Assembly (NCBI GenBank): GCA_021846605.1
Contig: JAJZWQ010000066.1
Span: 1-15,920 of the forward strand
DNA length: 15,920 bases
Source of the DNA: Bacillota bacterium
GTDB lineage: Bacteria > Bacillota_E > RBS10-35 > JAJYVN01
Direction: 5' to 3'
Positions 1 through 6,341 of the stretch are shown in pieces (within the stretch, counting starts at the first letter, position 1; each line of letters opens with the position of its first letter). A program made the position numbers and the translations under genes. The notes below the pieces were generated by a model. The model was not told the origin of the DNA, made no database searches, and was given only the letters and a program-made list of their open reading frames with translations.

Positions 1-438
1 AGCCCTTCCAGCACCGGATCCCATCCATAAGTGCATGGCTCTATACAGCTATACGATCAAGAGTTGACCCAGTATATGCAAGTGGTGAGGGTGGTACTAT
101 ACCCCGGGCCTAAAAGGCCACCACATCCTCAGAAGTTAGAAACCCCTATCTGGAGCCCGCGTCGGTGACCGATCCCACCGGACACCGGACATACTACCAG
201 CACGACAGTGTCGGCAAGCTGCTCAGCCCACAGATGCCATGGACGACGTGACCAACGCGTACCGGGGCACGACCAGGGCCGACGTCGGTGACGATCCATC
301 CATCGACCAACAAGTCGGGGTACCCGTGCGCTCCCCTGGTCCGTGGCCGCAACCAGCAGGTGGTCCCGATCTCGGGCGACGAGGCGGCGCATACAGCGGC
401 GTGGCCACACGCCAGGGTAATGGCGAGTAGGGCGACGT
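1..438. other. Unassigned region beyond the tnpB remnant
   Basis: I see no gene I can support here. Several frames are open on both strands, as expected in GC-rich DNA, but none gives a recognisable protein, a convincing start with ribosome-binding site, or conserved motifs. The first about 150 bases are visibly more AT-rich than the rest of the window. A short palindrome, GGCCTAAAAGGCC, lies at 107-119. The region could be decayed tnpB sequence, flanking DNA of the insertion, or part of a gene whose body lies outside the window. Confidence 0.5.
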
Positions 439-651
439 TCAACAAGTCTCCGCGCGGCTTTCTGATACCTGCCGCTCTTGCTTCCGCTGCCGAGGCGTGG
501 CCCGTCCCCGTACGAACCACACCGCCTGCCGCACCAAGCCCATCCGCCGCAGGGCCTCACCGAGGCAGGCGTTGTACGTCTGTCTGGCGGCTTCAAGATT
601 CGCCGCCAAGCGGCGCCGAGCGACAACGGCCCCCGCAGGGGCAACGCGCAC
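439..651 (-). pseudogene. tnpB: tnpB N-terminal fragment (IS200/IS605 OrfB remnant)
   Basis: A 70-residue reading starting at GTG (649-651), in the same frame as tnpA and just after its stop. The segment LEAARQTYNACLGEALRR resembles the amino-terminal part of IS605-type OrfB/TnpB proteins, where an aromatic/Asn-containing helix precedes a basic stretch. Open codons just upstream read VLRV, so the original start may have been slightly earlier. The frame ends at a TGA (439-441) long before any RuvC motif, and I could not find the nuclease or zinc-ribbon part (about 300 residues) in any frame down to position 1. This is therefore a truncated or decayed copy. The tnpA-tnpB order fits a two-gene IS605-type element. 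Family assignment rests on a short segment and is moderate. Confidence 0.5.
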
Positions 652-669
652 ACGAAGGACGCGGTGTCC

Positions 670-1053
670 TCAGACCTTCTTCTGGTTCTCGATGTACTGT
701 TTGATGAGCGCACGGGGCGCACCCCCCACCGTCGCCACAAGGTGGCTGTTGGTCCACAGGGTCGGCAGGCGGCGGCGTAGCCGCGGAACCCCCTGTCGGA
801 GCAGGCGCGAAGAACGCCCCTTCAGTAGCCGTACCAATCTGTGGGTCCCGAACTGCGGGTCCACCTCGACCAGCAGGTGCACGTGGTCGGGCATGACCTC
901 CATCTCGATCACGACCGCGTCCCGTTCCGCAACCGCAGAACGGATGATGGCCTTGAGCCGCTCGTCGATGCCGTCCCCGAGCACCTTGCGCCGCTATTTG
1001 GGACACCACACTACGTGGTACTCCCCTGAAATACCCCGGCATACCCACCATAT
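670..1053 (-). pseudogene. tnpA: IS200/IS605 Y1 transposase TnpA, interrupted by amber codon
   Basis: TnpA is the single-strand HUH transposase of IS200/IS605 elements. The open part (670-984) shows the HUH site in MEVMPDHVHLLVEVDP and the carboxy-terminal helix IKQYIENQ, whose Tyr is the usual nucleophile, so the catalytic core is intact. The reading frame upstream also encodes the family amino terminus, EYHVVWCPK followed by RRKVLGDGIDER, but the codon between them, normally Tyr in the KYRRKVL motif, is TAG (994-996). No start codon is in frame between this and the next upstream stop (1054-1056). The nearby ATGs (1049-1051, 1040-1042) are in another frame, so a small indel around 1025-1030 may be a second lesion. 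A GTG at 982-984 could restart translation but would remove the first beta strand. Most likely inactive. Confidence 0.85.
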
Positions 1054-1124
1054 CTAGCGCCTTCGGTTCGTCGGGGACACTACGTGTCCGTCCTGCGTCC
1101 CGTCGGGTATTTCATGCCACGTGG

Positions 1125-1143
1125 TGCCCGCTCCGCGCGGGCA
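1125..1143 (-). repeat. Subterminal hairpin upstream of tnpA
   Basis: TGCCCGC (1125-1131) pairs perfectly with GCGGGCA (1137-1143) around a 5-nt loop. On the minus strand it follows CAAGTCCCC, the same 9 bases that precede the left-end hairpin of the tnpB element at 6254-6262. This suggests it is a left-end structure recognised by TnpA; that role is inference. Confidence 0.45.
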
Positions 1144-1273
1144 TGGGGGACTTGTAGGAGAACACCACGTTGTTGTTCGAGCGCGGCGCAGTACTCATGT
1201 TCGCACCATGCGGCGTGTGGCCGCCTAACGCAACGGCAACGAACTCCTAAAGCGTCCGGACGGGAACGGCTCA

Positions 1274-1292
1274 CCCACGCCTAAAGGCGGGG
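1274..1292 (-). repeat. IS605-type terminal hairpin abutting truncated ORF
   Basis: CGCC-TAAA-GGCG with flanking CCC/GGG and one bulged base. On the minus strand it reads GCAAGCCCCCGCCTTTAGGC, which closely matches the right-end hairpin of the intact tnpB element (GCAAGCCCCCCGCTTTAGCC at 7485-7504). It probably marks an element boundary. Confidence 0.55.
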
Positions 1293-1294
1293 GC

Positions 1295-1576
1295 TTGCGC
1301 CGCGATTTCGGTCAACTTCCGGCCGGCCAGGTGACGATGCTGGGTACCGGCTACGACTGCTTCAGCAGCCAGGACGCCTGCGTCTTCTACTGCAAGGCCC
1401 AGGCGCAGACCGGCAGTTGGATCTGTCGCGTGGACAGCGTGAGCAACGTCTCGTGTCCCGCGCTGAGCATACGGACCAAGGTGGGCCTGCTGGCGCGCGC
1501 CGATCTCTCCGACGACGCCCCCATGGTGGCGCGGCACGTGGCCGGGGCCAACGGCATCGAGTGGGGCGGCCGTTGA
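1295..1576 (+). pseudogene. 5'-truncated Cys-containing ORF of unknown function
   Basis: About 90 codons with strong G/C third-position bias, ending at TGA 1574-1576. I do not recognise the family. The visible part carries five cysteines between roughly residues 20 and 55 (DCFSSQDACVFYC and later WICRVD and VSCP), suggesting a disulfide-bonded extracytoplasmic or metal-binding protein. It has no convincing start: the frame runs back without ATG/GTG and with no ribosome-binding site straight into the insertion-element hairpin at 1274-1292, and coding-like codon use begins just after it. The simplest reading is that the element removed or displaced the 5' end. An internal ATG (1337-1339) could in principle start a shorter product. 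A downstream frame overlapping the stop (TTGA at 1573-1576) stays open to 1716 but is not recognisable. Confidence 0.5.
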
Positions 1577-1644
1577 CCGCGACCACGCCCTCTTCCCGTG
1601 CCGGCCTGGAACCCCCCGGCCTCAAGAGCACTGCAGTTGGGCGT

Positions 1645-1691
1645 GACGGGAGTGCCCCCCGTCGGTGGCCCGGTCCCCTCCAACTGGGCCA
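1645..1691. terminator. Two small hairpins downstream of liaR
   Basis: GACGGG/CCCGTC (1645-1650 with 1658-1663) and TGGCCC/GGGCCA (1666-1671 with 1686-1691) lie 47-93 nt past the liaR stop and also past the plus-strand ORF ending at 1576. Neither has a T-run. They are placed where a bidirectional terminator would be expected between convergent genes, but this is weak evidence. Confidence 0.25.
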
Positions 1692-1737
1692 CGCTGACCA
1701 CCCGGAGGCCGACTGAGGGGGCTTGGCGTCGGTCCCG

Positions 1738-2346
1738 TCAGCCCAGCCCCTGACGGACCGCCCAGAGGGCAAGCCGCGTGCGGTCCGGTACCTGGGCCTT
1801 GGCCAACAGGTTGCTCACATGCGTCTTGACGGTCTTCTCCCCGATCGCCAGCGCCGCGGAGATCTCGGCGTTGCTGGCGCCCTTGGCGATCAGGGCGATG
1901 ACATCCCGCTCCCGCGCCGTCAGGTCTCCGCCAGGCGCGCGGCTGAGGACAGGGGCGGTGACAGCCGGGTCCAGCGCGGTCTGTCCCCCCGCGACGCGCC
2001 GGATGGCCGCCAGGACCTCCTCGGCCGTGGCGGTCTTCAGGAGGTAGCCGGCAAACCCCGCATCCAGCGCGCGACGTACGCGGTGGTCCTCGCCGAAACC
2101 CGTCAGGGCCACCAGGCGTGTGCGCGGGCTGACGCGTGCGGCGATCGGCGCCAGGGCAACCCCGTCGTCCGCCCCCAGCACGAGGTCCACCAGGGCCACG
2201 TCCGGCCGCTGGCCGGAGAGCGCGTCCCCCGCCGCCTCCAGGGTGGCGACGTCCGCGACCACGGAGATTCCGGGCTCGGTCTCCAGGTAGGCGCGCAACC
2301 CGTGTCGCACCAGCGCATGGTCGTCGACCAACAGGACCGTGATCAC
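1738..2346 (-). CDS. liaR: LiaR/NarL-family response regulator
   Basis: A 202-residue two-component response regulator that would bind DNA once phosphorylated by the adjacent kinase. The receiver domain (about 1-115) has the acidic pair in LLVDDHALVRHGLRAY, the phosphoacceptor Asp about residue 54 in VALVDLVLG, the conserved Thr about 82 (ALTGFG) and Lys about 104 (YLLKTA). The output domain (about 138-200) is a LuxR-type HTH, with LTARERDVIALIAKGASNAE and the recognition helix EKTVKTHVSNLLAKA. The GTG start (2344-2346) overlaps the kinase stop as GTGA, with AGAGGAGG about 7 nt upstream, so translation is probably coupled to the kinase. The frame stays open far upstream across the kinase gene, but the receiver fold begins here. 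The Lia/Vra assignment rests on the liaF neighbour; targets are not visible. Confidence 0.92.
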   Translation of the reverse strand: MITVLLVDDHALVRHGLRAYLETEPGISVVADVATLEAAGDALSGQRPDVALVDLVLGADDGVALAPIAARVSPRTRLVALTGFGEDHRVRRALDAGFAGYLLKTATAEEVLAAIRRVAGGQTALDPAVTAPVLSRAPGGDLTARERDVIALIAKGASNAEISAALAIGEKTVKTHVSNLLAKAQVPDRTRLALWAVRQGLG

Positions 2347-3371
2347 GGTCGGGCCTCCTCTGCCGTGCCGCGTGGGGCCCCACCCATCGCCGCGGGCCGC
2401 AGGAGGGGCACGATCACCTCGACGCGGGTGCCGCGGCCGCTCTGACTTTTGACCCGCAGTTCCCCGCCCAGGGCCCGGGCCCGCTCGTCCATTTGCCGCA
2501 GCCCGATGCCCGTCCCCAGGACGGGCGAAAAGCCCCGCCCGTCGTCGTCGATGGACAGCTCCAGCCGGTCGGCGGCCGAGACCAGCGCCAGCGTGGCGCT
2601 GCGCGCTTCGGCGTGCTTTTGCACATTGGCGACCGCCTCCTGAGCGATCCGATACAGTCCGTCCTCCACGGCGGGACCGATCTGGGGTGGATCCTCGATG
2701 CGCACGCGCCAGGTCGGAGGGCCCAGGCGTTCGGCGCCGGCGGCCAGGTCTTCCAGCGCCTGGCGCAGGGGCCTCGCGGCCAGGGCCGGTGGGCGGAGTT
2801 GCAGCAGTAACGCCCGCATCTCCATCTGTGCCTCGCGGGAGACGGCCTCCAGTTCCCGCACCAGCGGGGGAGCGTCGGTGCGGCGCGCGGCGCCCGACGC
2901 CAGGAGGTGGATGGCGAAGAGGCGCTGTGACACCGAATCGTGGAGGTCTCCCGCGATGCGCTGCCGTTCCCGGAGCGCCCCCAATTCGGCCGTCTCTTCC
3001 GACAGAGCCGCATTGGTATCTGCCAGTTGCCGCTGCGTCTTCAGACGCGCGGTGACGTCGTCGGCCAGGCGGTTGCAGGCCTCGGTGAGTCGGCGCAGTT
3101 CGGCTGGCGCGCCTGGGTCCGAGGCCAGCCGTGTCTCCAGGTGTCCGTTGGCCCAACCGCCCACACCGTCCACCAGGCTCCGCAGTGACTCGTCCAGGTG
3201 GCCGGCGAGCGCAAACCCCAACGGGCCCGCCAGGGCCAGTGCCACCGCCAGGGCGCCGGCCCCAGGGATCCAGGCGCGGGTGCCGGCGCCGGCGATCAGT
3301 GCGGCCAGGATCGCGCCCGAGGCGGCGCACAACCCACCGGCCAGGCACAGGGCCGCGGCGCGCCAACGCAA
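2343..3371 (-). CDS. liaS: LiaS/NarX-type sensor histidine kinase
   Basis: A membrane sensor kinase of about 342 residues. Two hydrophobic segments (about 5-28 and 38-56) with almost no extracytoplasmic loop make it an intramembrane-type sensor. A HAMP-like linker (about 57-110) and a short coiled coil (about 112-137) follow. The HisKA_3 dimerisation domain has the phosphorylated His about residue 144 in RIAGDLHDSVSQRLFAIHL. The ATPase domain shows an N-box (RIAQEAVANVQKHA), a G1 box (DDDGRGF, about 275-281) and GIGLRQM. The start is uncertain: I chose TTG at 3369-3371, 4 nt after the liaF stop and preceded by GGAGGGGG; a GTG at 3441-3443 would overlap liaF by 68 nt and add non-conserved residues. 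Gene order liaF-liaS-liaR and the short sensor loop fit a cell-envelope stress system where LiaF modulates the kinase. Confidence 0.9.
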   Translation of the reverse strand: MRWRAAALCLAGGLCAASGAILAALIAGAGTRAWIPGAGALAVALALAGPLGFALAGHLDESLRSLVDGVGGWANGHLETRLASDPGAPAELRRLTEACNRLADDVTARLKTQRQLADTNAALSEETAELGALRERQRIAGDLHDSVSQRLFAIHLLASGAARRTDAPPLVRELEAVSREAQMEMRALLLQLRPPALAARPLRQALEDLAAGAERLGPPTWRVRIEDPPQIGPAVEDGLYRIAQEAVANVQKHAEARSATLALVSAADRLELSIDDDGRGFSPVLGTGIGLRQMDERARALGGELRVKSQSGRGTRVEVIVPLLRPAAMGGAPRGTAEEARP

Positions 3372-3375
3372 CGCA

Positions 3376-4101
3376 TCACCCCCTCCGGCGGACGTGCAAC
3401 TCCCCGAACCGGACCTGGACGTCGATGTCCAGGCGCCGGGCACTGTCTTGGAAGTCGTCGCTCTCCACCGTCAGGTGGGGGCTGACCCCTTCGGAGTGGT
3501 GGCCGAGGATGTGGATTTCCCCGGCGGTCATGGAGGATGAGGCGCGCACCCCGACATCCGGCGGCACCGTGATCTCCACCTCACCGGCAAACATCCCGAT
3601 CCGCAACGGGGTCGTCCCTTCCCGCAGCCGCGTCCGGGTCAGGTCCAGGTGCAGTTCCCCGACGCCGAGATACATGGAACTATTCTCCACGCGCCAGTCC
3701 GGACCCCCGAGATGCACGTCCCCCGCCAACCGCAGGACGTCGCCACCCCCCATCCAGCGGGGCAGCCAGCCCGTCTGGGAACGGCCACGCCATCCGCCCA
3801 GGGCGAACCGGATCCCCACCACCAAGAGCACGGCGGCGAAGAACACCGGCACGACCGGCCAGGACAGGAAGTGCCCGGCCAGGAGATACAGGCCGAGCAC
3901 CCCCACGGCGATCGGCCACCATAGCCCATAGAACCGACGCCGACGCCAGCGTAGCAGTCCCGCCACGCCGGCCCCGACCAGGATCACCGGCCACCAGCGA
4001 CCGATGAGCATTCCGGTGGTGGCGGTCGTCAGGTGCAGGGCCGGCAGCGCCAGGGCGGCCGCCAGGCCCAGGAGCGCCACGGTCACGGCAGCGCGCAGCA
4101 T
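3376..4101 (-). CDS. liaF: LiaF-like membrane protein (cell-wall-active antibiotic response)
   Basis: A 241-residue protein with an amino-terminal block of about four transmembrane helices (about 3-22, 30-50, 58-77, 80-100), a basic Arg-rich stretch, and a soluble beta-rich carboxy-terminal domain (about 120-241) of the LiaF/YvqF type. The latter shows GGDVLRLAGDVHLGG, then MFAGEVEITVPPDVGVRAS and MTAGEIHILGH, ending in a strand-rich tail. In Firmicutes LiaF inhibits or tunes the LiaS kinase; I infer the same here from its position at the head of a liaF-liaS-liaR operon. The ATG start (4099-4101) is preceded by GGGAGGGGGAT about 7 nt upstream. It ends 4 nt before the proposed liaS start. Specific orthology to LiaF rather than another toast-rack-type protein is likely but not proven. 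Confidence 0.85.
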   Translation of the reverse strand: MLRAAVTVALLGLAAALALPALHLTTATTGMLIGRWWPVILVGAGVAGLLRWRRRRFYGLWWPIAVGVLGLYLLAGHFLSWPVVPVFFAAVLLVVGIRFALGGWRGRSQTGWLPRWMGGGDVLRLAGDVHLGGPDWRVENSSMYLGVGELHLDLTRTRLREGTTPLRIGMFAGEVEITVPPDVGVRASSSMTAGEIHILGHHSEGVSPHLTVESDDFQDSARRLDIDVQVRFGELHVRRRG

Positions 4102-4346
4102 GGTCGGGATCCCCCTCCCGGTCGCCGTGCACGACCCTGCCGCCAGCGTAGCGTAGCGTGCGGGCCTGCGGCAGGACCCCGAGGCGGACCTTCCCTCCGC
4201 CTGGAGACGGAGGAGGCGCGAGCCGCACCGCCGGTCCGGCGGTGCCTGTCCAGGCGCAGGCCACGACCCTCCCGCCGCCGCCTGGGGGATCGCCCGGGCG
4301 CGCAGCGCGGGCGTGGGGCGGGGGAGGACCCGCTCAGGGGCGGGTG

Positions 4347-4391
4347 GGCCGGAGCACGGGATGGGGACCGCGTCCTGTCGGTGCTCCGGCC
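4347..4391 (-). terminator. Hairpin 2 downstream of M23 gene
   Basis: GGCCGGAGCAC (4347-4357) pairs perfectly over 11 bp with GTGCTCCGGCC (4381-4391) around a 23-nt loop. It is in tandem with the hairpin at 4397-4430 and has no U-run. It may be part of a double terminator or an mRNA 3'-end stabiliser. Confidence 0.35.
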
Positions 4392-4396
4392 GGGGC

Positions 4397-4430
4397 ACTT
4401 GCGCGGCCCGGCGGCCCCGGCCGCGCAAGT
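4397..4430 (-). terminator. Strong 12-bp hairpin downstream of M23 gene
   Basis: ACTTGCGCGGCC (4397-4408) and GGCCGCGCAAGT (4419-4430) form a perfect 12-bp stem with a 10-nt loop, 27 nt past the stop of the M23 gene. There is no T-tract on either side, so it is a terminator-like structure of the kind common in GC-rich genomes rather than a canonical intrinsic terminator. Confidence 0.5.
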
Positions 4431-4457
4431 CTTCCGGACCCGGACCGGCGCCCGCAG

Positions 4458-5765
4458 TCAGCGCGGGGGCAGGAAGTCCAGCGGGTTCTCCCATGTGCCG
4501 TTGACCTGCACGGCGAAGTGGAGGTGGGGGCCGGTCGAGTTACCGGTGCTGCCGGAGTCCGAAATCACCTGTCCACGGGTGACCGTCTGGCCCACGCTGA
4601 CCAGGAGCTTGGTGTTATGCGCATACAGGGTCAGCGGGCCGCGGTTGCACTGGAGTTCCACGGCGTTGCCATAGCCGCCGCGAAACCCGGTGATCCAGCT
4701 GGCCACCTTCACGACCCCTGAGCAGGCCGCGTGGACCGGGGTCATCAGCGGCACACCGATGTCGATGCCGAAGTGGAAGTCCGTCCCGGGGCCCCAGGGG
4801 TTGGGGCGCCAGCCGAACGGGCTCGTGATGGGATAGCTGGTCGCCACGGGCCAGCTCAGGAGGAGGTGGCCGGGGTCCACGACGTAACCCGAACCGCGGC
4901 CAGGGACGGTGATCACCTCACCGACGTGCAGGGGGGACGACCACGTGAGTCCGTTGGCCGCCTGCAGGGCGGAGAGCGTCACGCCCTCGGCGACCGCGAT
5001 CCCGCTGAGGGTATCCCCGGCCTGGACCACCCAGGTTCCGGGGAGTGCGGCGTTCGATGTCGGCGTCGATGTCGGCGCGGCGGTTCCTGTCACCTGCGCG
5101 GCGCTCGGCGCACCGGGAATCAGCAGCTTCTGGCCGGGCTGCAACACCGTCGTCGACAGCCCGTTGACCTGCTCGATCCGGTTGATGGCGGCACCGGTCG
5201 ACGCGGAGATGGCGCTCAGGCTCTGGCCAGACTGCACCGTCCAGACCCAGCCGACCCGGTCCAGGACGGTGAGCCTCTGGCCGACATGGATCACGCCGCT
5301 GCTGCCCAGGTCGTTCGCGGCCTCCAGGGAGGCGACGTCTGTCCCGAAGCGCTGCGCGATCGCCCAGAGCGTGTCACCGGGCTGCACCGAATAGGTCGAG
5401 ATCGGGGCTGTCGGAGGCACGGACTGCGCGGGGGCCGGCGCATGGCCCGCAGTGACGGTGACCGGAATGGAGGCGGTCGCGCTGGCGGTGTTCGCCGTGC
5501 GCGATGCCGCGACGGAGGATACGGACGCCGAAGCCCGACCGCCGGTCGCCGCCGTCGACGACTGGCCCGCCCCCTTGGCCGGGGTGGACGCCGGGGCCAA
5601 TGCGCGCGGGGCCGCCGCCGGCTGGGTAGCAAGGTGCACAGACAGGACCGACACCGGGACCAGCACGGCCACGGTGCCCGCCGCCAGCCAGCGCCCCCGT
5701 CCCCCCGCCACGAGCCGTCCGCCAGCGCCAAGCAGCCGATCCCATGCATCCCTGAGCGACACCAC
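4458..5765 (-). CDS. Triple-LysM M23-family peptidoglycan endopeptidase
   Basis: A 435-residue surface or periplasm-side cell-wall hydrolase. After a short basic cytoplasmic start comes one hydrophobic anchor or uncleaved signal (about 27-44), then an Ala/Ser/Thr/Pro-rich spacer (about 46-120). Three LysM peptidoglycan-binding repeats follow (about 124-168 beginning TYSVQPGDTLWAIAQRFG, 174-217, and 244-288 beginning TWVVQAGDTLSGIA). The M23 zinc metallopeptidase domain (about 313-430) carries the zinc ligands H331 and D335 in HFGID, H383 in YAH, and H414/H416 in GPHLHF. All catalytic residues are present. I chose GTG at 5763-5765, next to the G-run at 5768-5776; a second GTG follows at once, and an in-frame upstream start at 5828 would lie in the leader. 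A c-di-AMP riboswitch precedes it, matching the known regulon of such hydrolases. Confidence 0.92.
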   Translation of the reverse strand: MVSLRDAWDRLLGAGGRLVAGGRGRWLAAGTVAVLVPVSVLSVHLATQPAAAPRALAPASTPAKGAGQSSTAATGGRASASVSSVAASRTANTASATASIPVTVTAGHAPAPAQSVPPTAPISTYSVQPGDTLWAIAQRFGTDVASLEAANDLGSSGVIHVGQRLTVLDRVGWVWTVQSGQSLSAISASTGAAINRIEQVNGLSTTVLQPGQKLLIPGAPSAAQVTGTAAPTSTPTSNAALPGTWVVQAGDTLSGIAVAEGVTLSALQAANGLTWSSPLHVGEVITVPGRGSGYVVDPGHLLLSWPVATSYPITSPFGWRPNPWGPGTDFHFGIDIGVPLMTPVHAACSGVVKVASWITGFRGGYGNAVELQCNRGPLTLYAHNTKLLVSVGQTVTRGQVISDSGSTGNSTGPHLHFAVQVNGTWENPLDFLPPR

Positions 5766-5767
5766 GT

Positions 5768-5817
5768 GGCCCCCCCGGCACAGACGACCAGCCAGGGGGG
5801 GGCCGGACGGACCGGCC
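5768..5817 (-). promoter_or_regulatory. Candidate expression platform: mutually exclusive hairpins over the RBS
   Basis: On the minus strand the G-run next to the GTG start (5768-5776, plus-strand GGCCCCCCC) can pair over 9 bp with the upstream C-run (plus-strand GGGGGGGCC, 5796-5804). That would sequester the only candidate ribosome-binding sequence. The same C-run side overlaps an alternative hairpin, GGCCGG/CCGGCC (5801-5806 with 5812-5817). Switching between these could couple the riboswitch to translation. The pairing is read from sequence; the mechanism is inference. Confidence 0.5.
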
Positions 5818-5829
5818 ACCCGCCCCAAC

Positions 5830-5960
5830 CACGGGCTTGCGGGGTTAGCTGTCGGGTTCGGGTCGGTTGGGAGACCCTACCCGCCGCTGAAACACGGCGG
5901 GATTCACCCCTGGGAATCTCGGTTCCCCCGCGCCTGGCACGCCAGGCTTCAGCCGTCGCC
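5830..5960 (-). ncRNA. c-di-AMP riboswitch (ydaO/yuaA type)
   Basis: Reading the minus strand, the characteristic conserved blocks of the ydaO/yuaA aptamer appear in order: GGGGGAACC (5921-5929), GGGGTGAATCCC (5899-5910), a stem CCCGCCG/CGGCGGG (5880-5886 with 5895-5901), GGGTAGGG (5875-5882), CCCGAACCCG (5853-5862) and CAGCTAACCCCG (5840-5851). An extra hairpin CCTGGC/GCCAGG lies at 5933-5946. Known ydaO riboswitches bind c-di-AMP and often control cell-wall hydrolases and osmolyte transporters, which matches the LysM/M23 gene about 65 nt downstream. In most characterised cases ligand binding turns expression off. Outer boundaries (P1) are approximate. I recognised this from memory of the consensus, not from a covariance model. 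Confidence 0.85.
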
Positions 5961-6252
5961 ATGACCCAAATTGTGACGGGTCCCGCAATAAGGAACGATC
6001 TTCTGCCTGGGTGTTCGAGGGGATGGCCCCATCTCCTGCAAAGCCTGTCGGCCTCTGGCGCGATCCGCGGGCGCGGGGCGGTCCCTGGCGGCTCCCCCGC
6101 GGTGACCCAGGCGCGGAACGGGGCGAGGCATGGCCGCCCGGGGCGAATGCCGCACGTGACGCCCGCTCAGAACTGGCCAGGCGACATCCACGTCCACCCG
6201 GGCACAGGCGTGCCCCAAGGGTGGCGGGACCGCCCCGGAGGGTGTACGGTCA
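5961..6252. other. Unassigned region between riboswitch and tnpB element
   Basis: About 290 nt with no gene I can support. All open frames crossing it are low-information Arg/Pro/Gly-rich readings without motif, start or ribosome-binding site. It should hold the promoter for the riboswitch leader on the minus strand; an AT-richer patch at about 5965-6002 is the most plausible place, but no clear hexamers stand out. Confidence 0.5.
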
Positions 6253-6274
6253 TCAAGTCCCCGCGCGTGCCTAC

Positions 6275-6299
6275 CCCCGGCTTTAGCCGCGGGCTGGGG
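6275..6299 (+). repeat. Left-end hairpin of tnpB element
   Basis: CGGC-TTTA-GCCG forms the core (6278-6289) inside a longer imperfect C-rich/G-rich stem. It shares the CTTTAGCCG core with the right end. Such hairpins are the single-strand recognition structures of IS200/IS605 ends. Confidence 0.6.
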
Positions 6300-6341
6300 C
6301 GCGCGTTCCTCCTTGTGGGAACAAGATATCGGTTGTAGTAT

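Larger units (their letters stand above)
439..1296 (-). mobile_element. Decayed IS200/IS605-type element
   Basis: This stretch contains, in minus-strand order, a terminal-type hairpin (1274-1292), a second hairpin (1125-1143), the broken tnpA and a tnpB fragment. Subterminal hairpins and absence of inverted repeats are the expected architecture of IS200/IS605 elements, which transpose as single strands. The upstream boundary is placed near 1296 because plus-strand coding-like sequence begins there. The other end is not visible; I found no right-end hairpin below 439. The roughly 220 nt between the outer hairpin and the start of tnpA is longer than usual, so two nested ends may be present. Boundaries are approximate. 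Confidence 0.6.
4102..4457. other. Intergenic region: liaFSR promoter side and M23 3' end
   Basis: No ORF here is supported. The part nearest liaF contains two tight hairpins, AGGCGGA/TCCGCCT (4182-4188 with 4196-4202) and GCACCGCC/GGCGGTGC (4225-4232 with 4238-4245), plus a GTAGC direct repeat near 4148-4158. The part nearest the M23 gene contains two longer hairpins listed separately. The liaFSR promoter must lie here, but I cannot pick a convincing -35/-10 pair in this GC-rich sequence. Confidence 0.6.

Noticed and set aside
64..100. TTGACC and TACTAT as a possible promoter.
   Set aside because: Spacing is 25 nt, far from the usual 16-18, and no supported gene follows.
1738..3366. A continuous 542-residue frame covering liaR and most of liaS, as if a fusion.
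   Set aside because: The part upstream of the receiver domain is the out-of-frame shadow of the kinase. The true kinase is in another frame and liaR starts at GTG 2346.
5865..5950. Minus-strand hairpins with GGGGTGAATCCC and a C-rich stem looked at first like a solo IS605 right end or omega-RNA scar.
   Set aside because: The full set of ordered blocks, including CCCGAACCCG and CAGCTAACCCCG, fits the ydaO/yuaA riboswitch much better, and the downstream LysM/M23 gene agrees.
4731..6338. Long plus-strand frame of 535 codons opposite the M23 gene.
   Set aside because: The minus strand encodes clear LysM and M23 domains; the plus frame is low-complexity Arg/Gly/Pro sequence typical of antisense shadows in GC-rich DNA.
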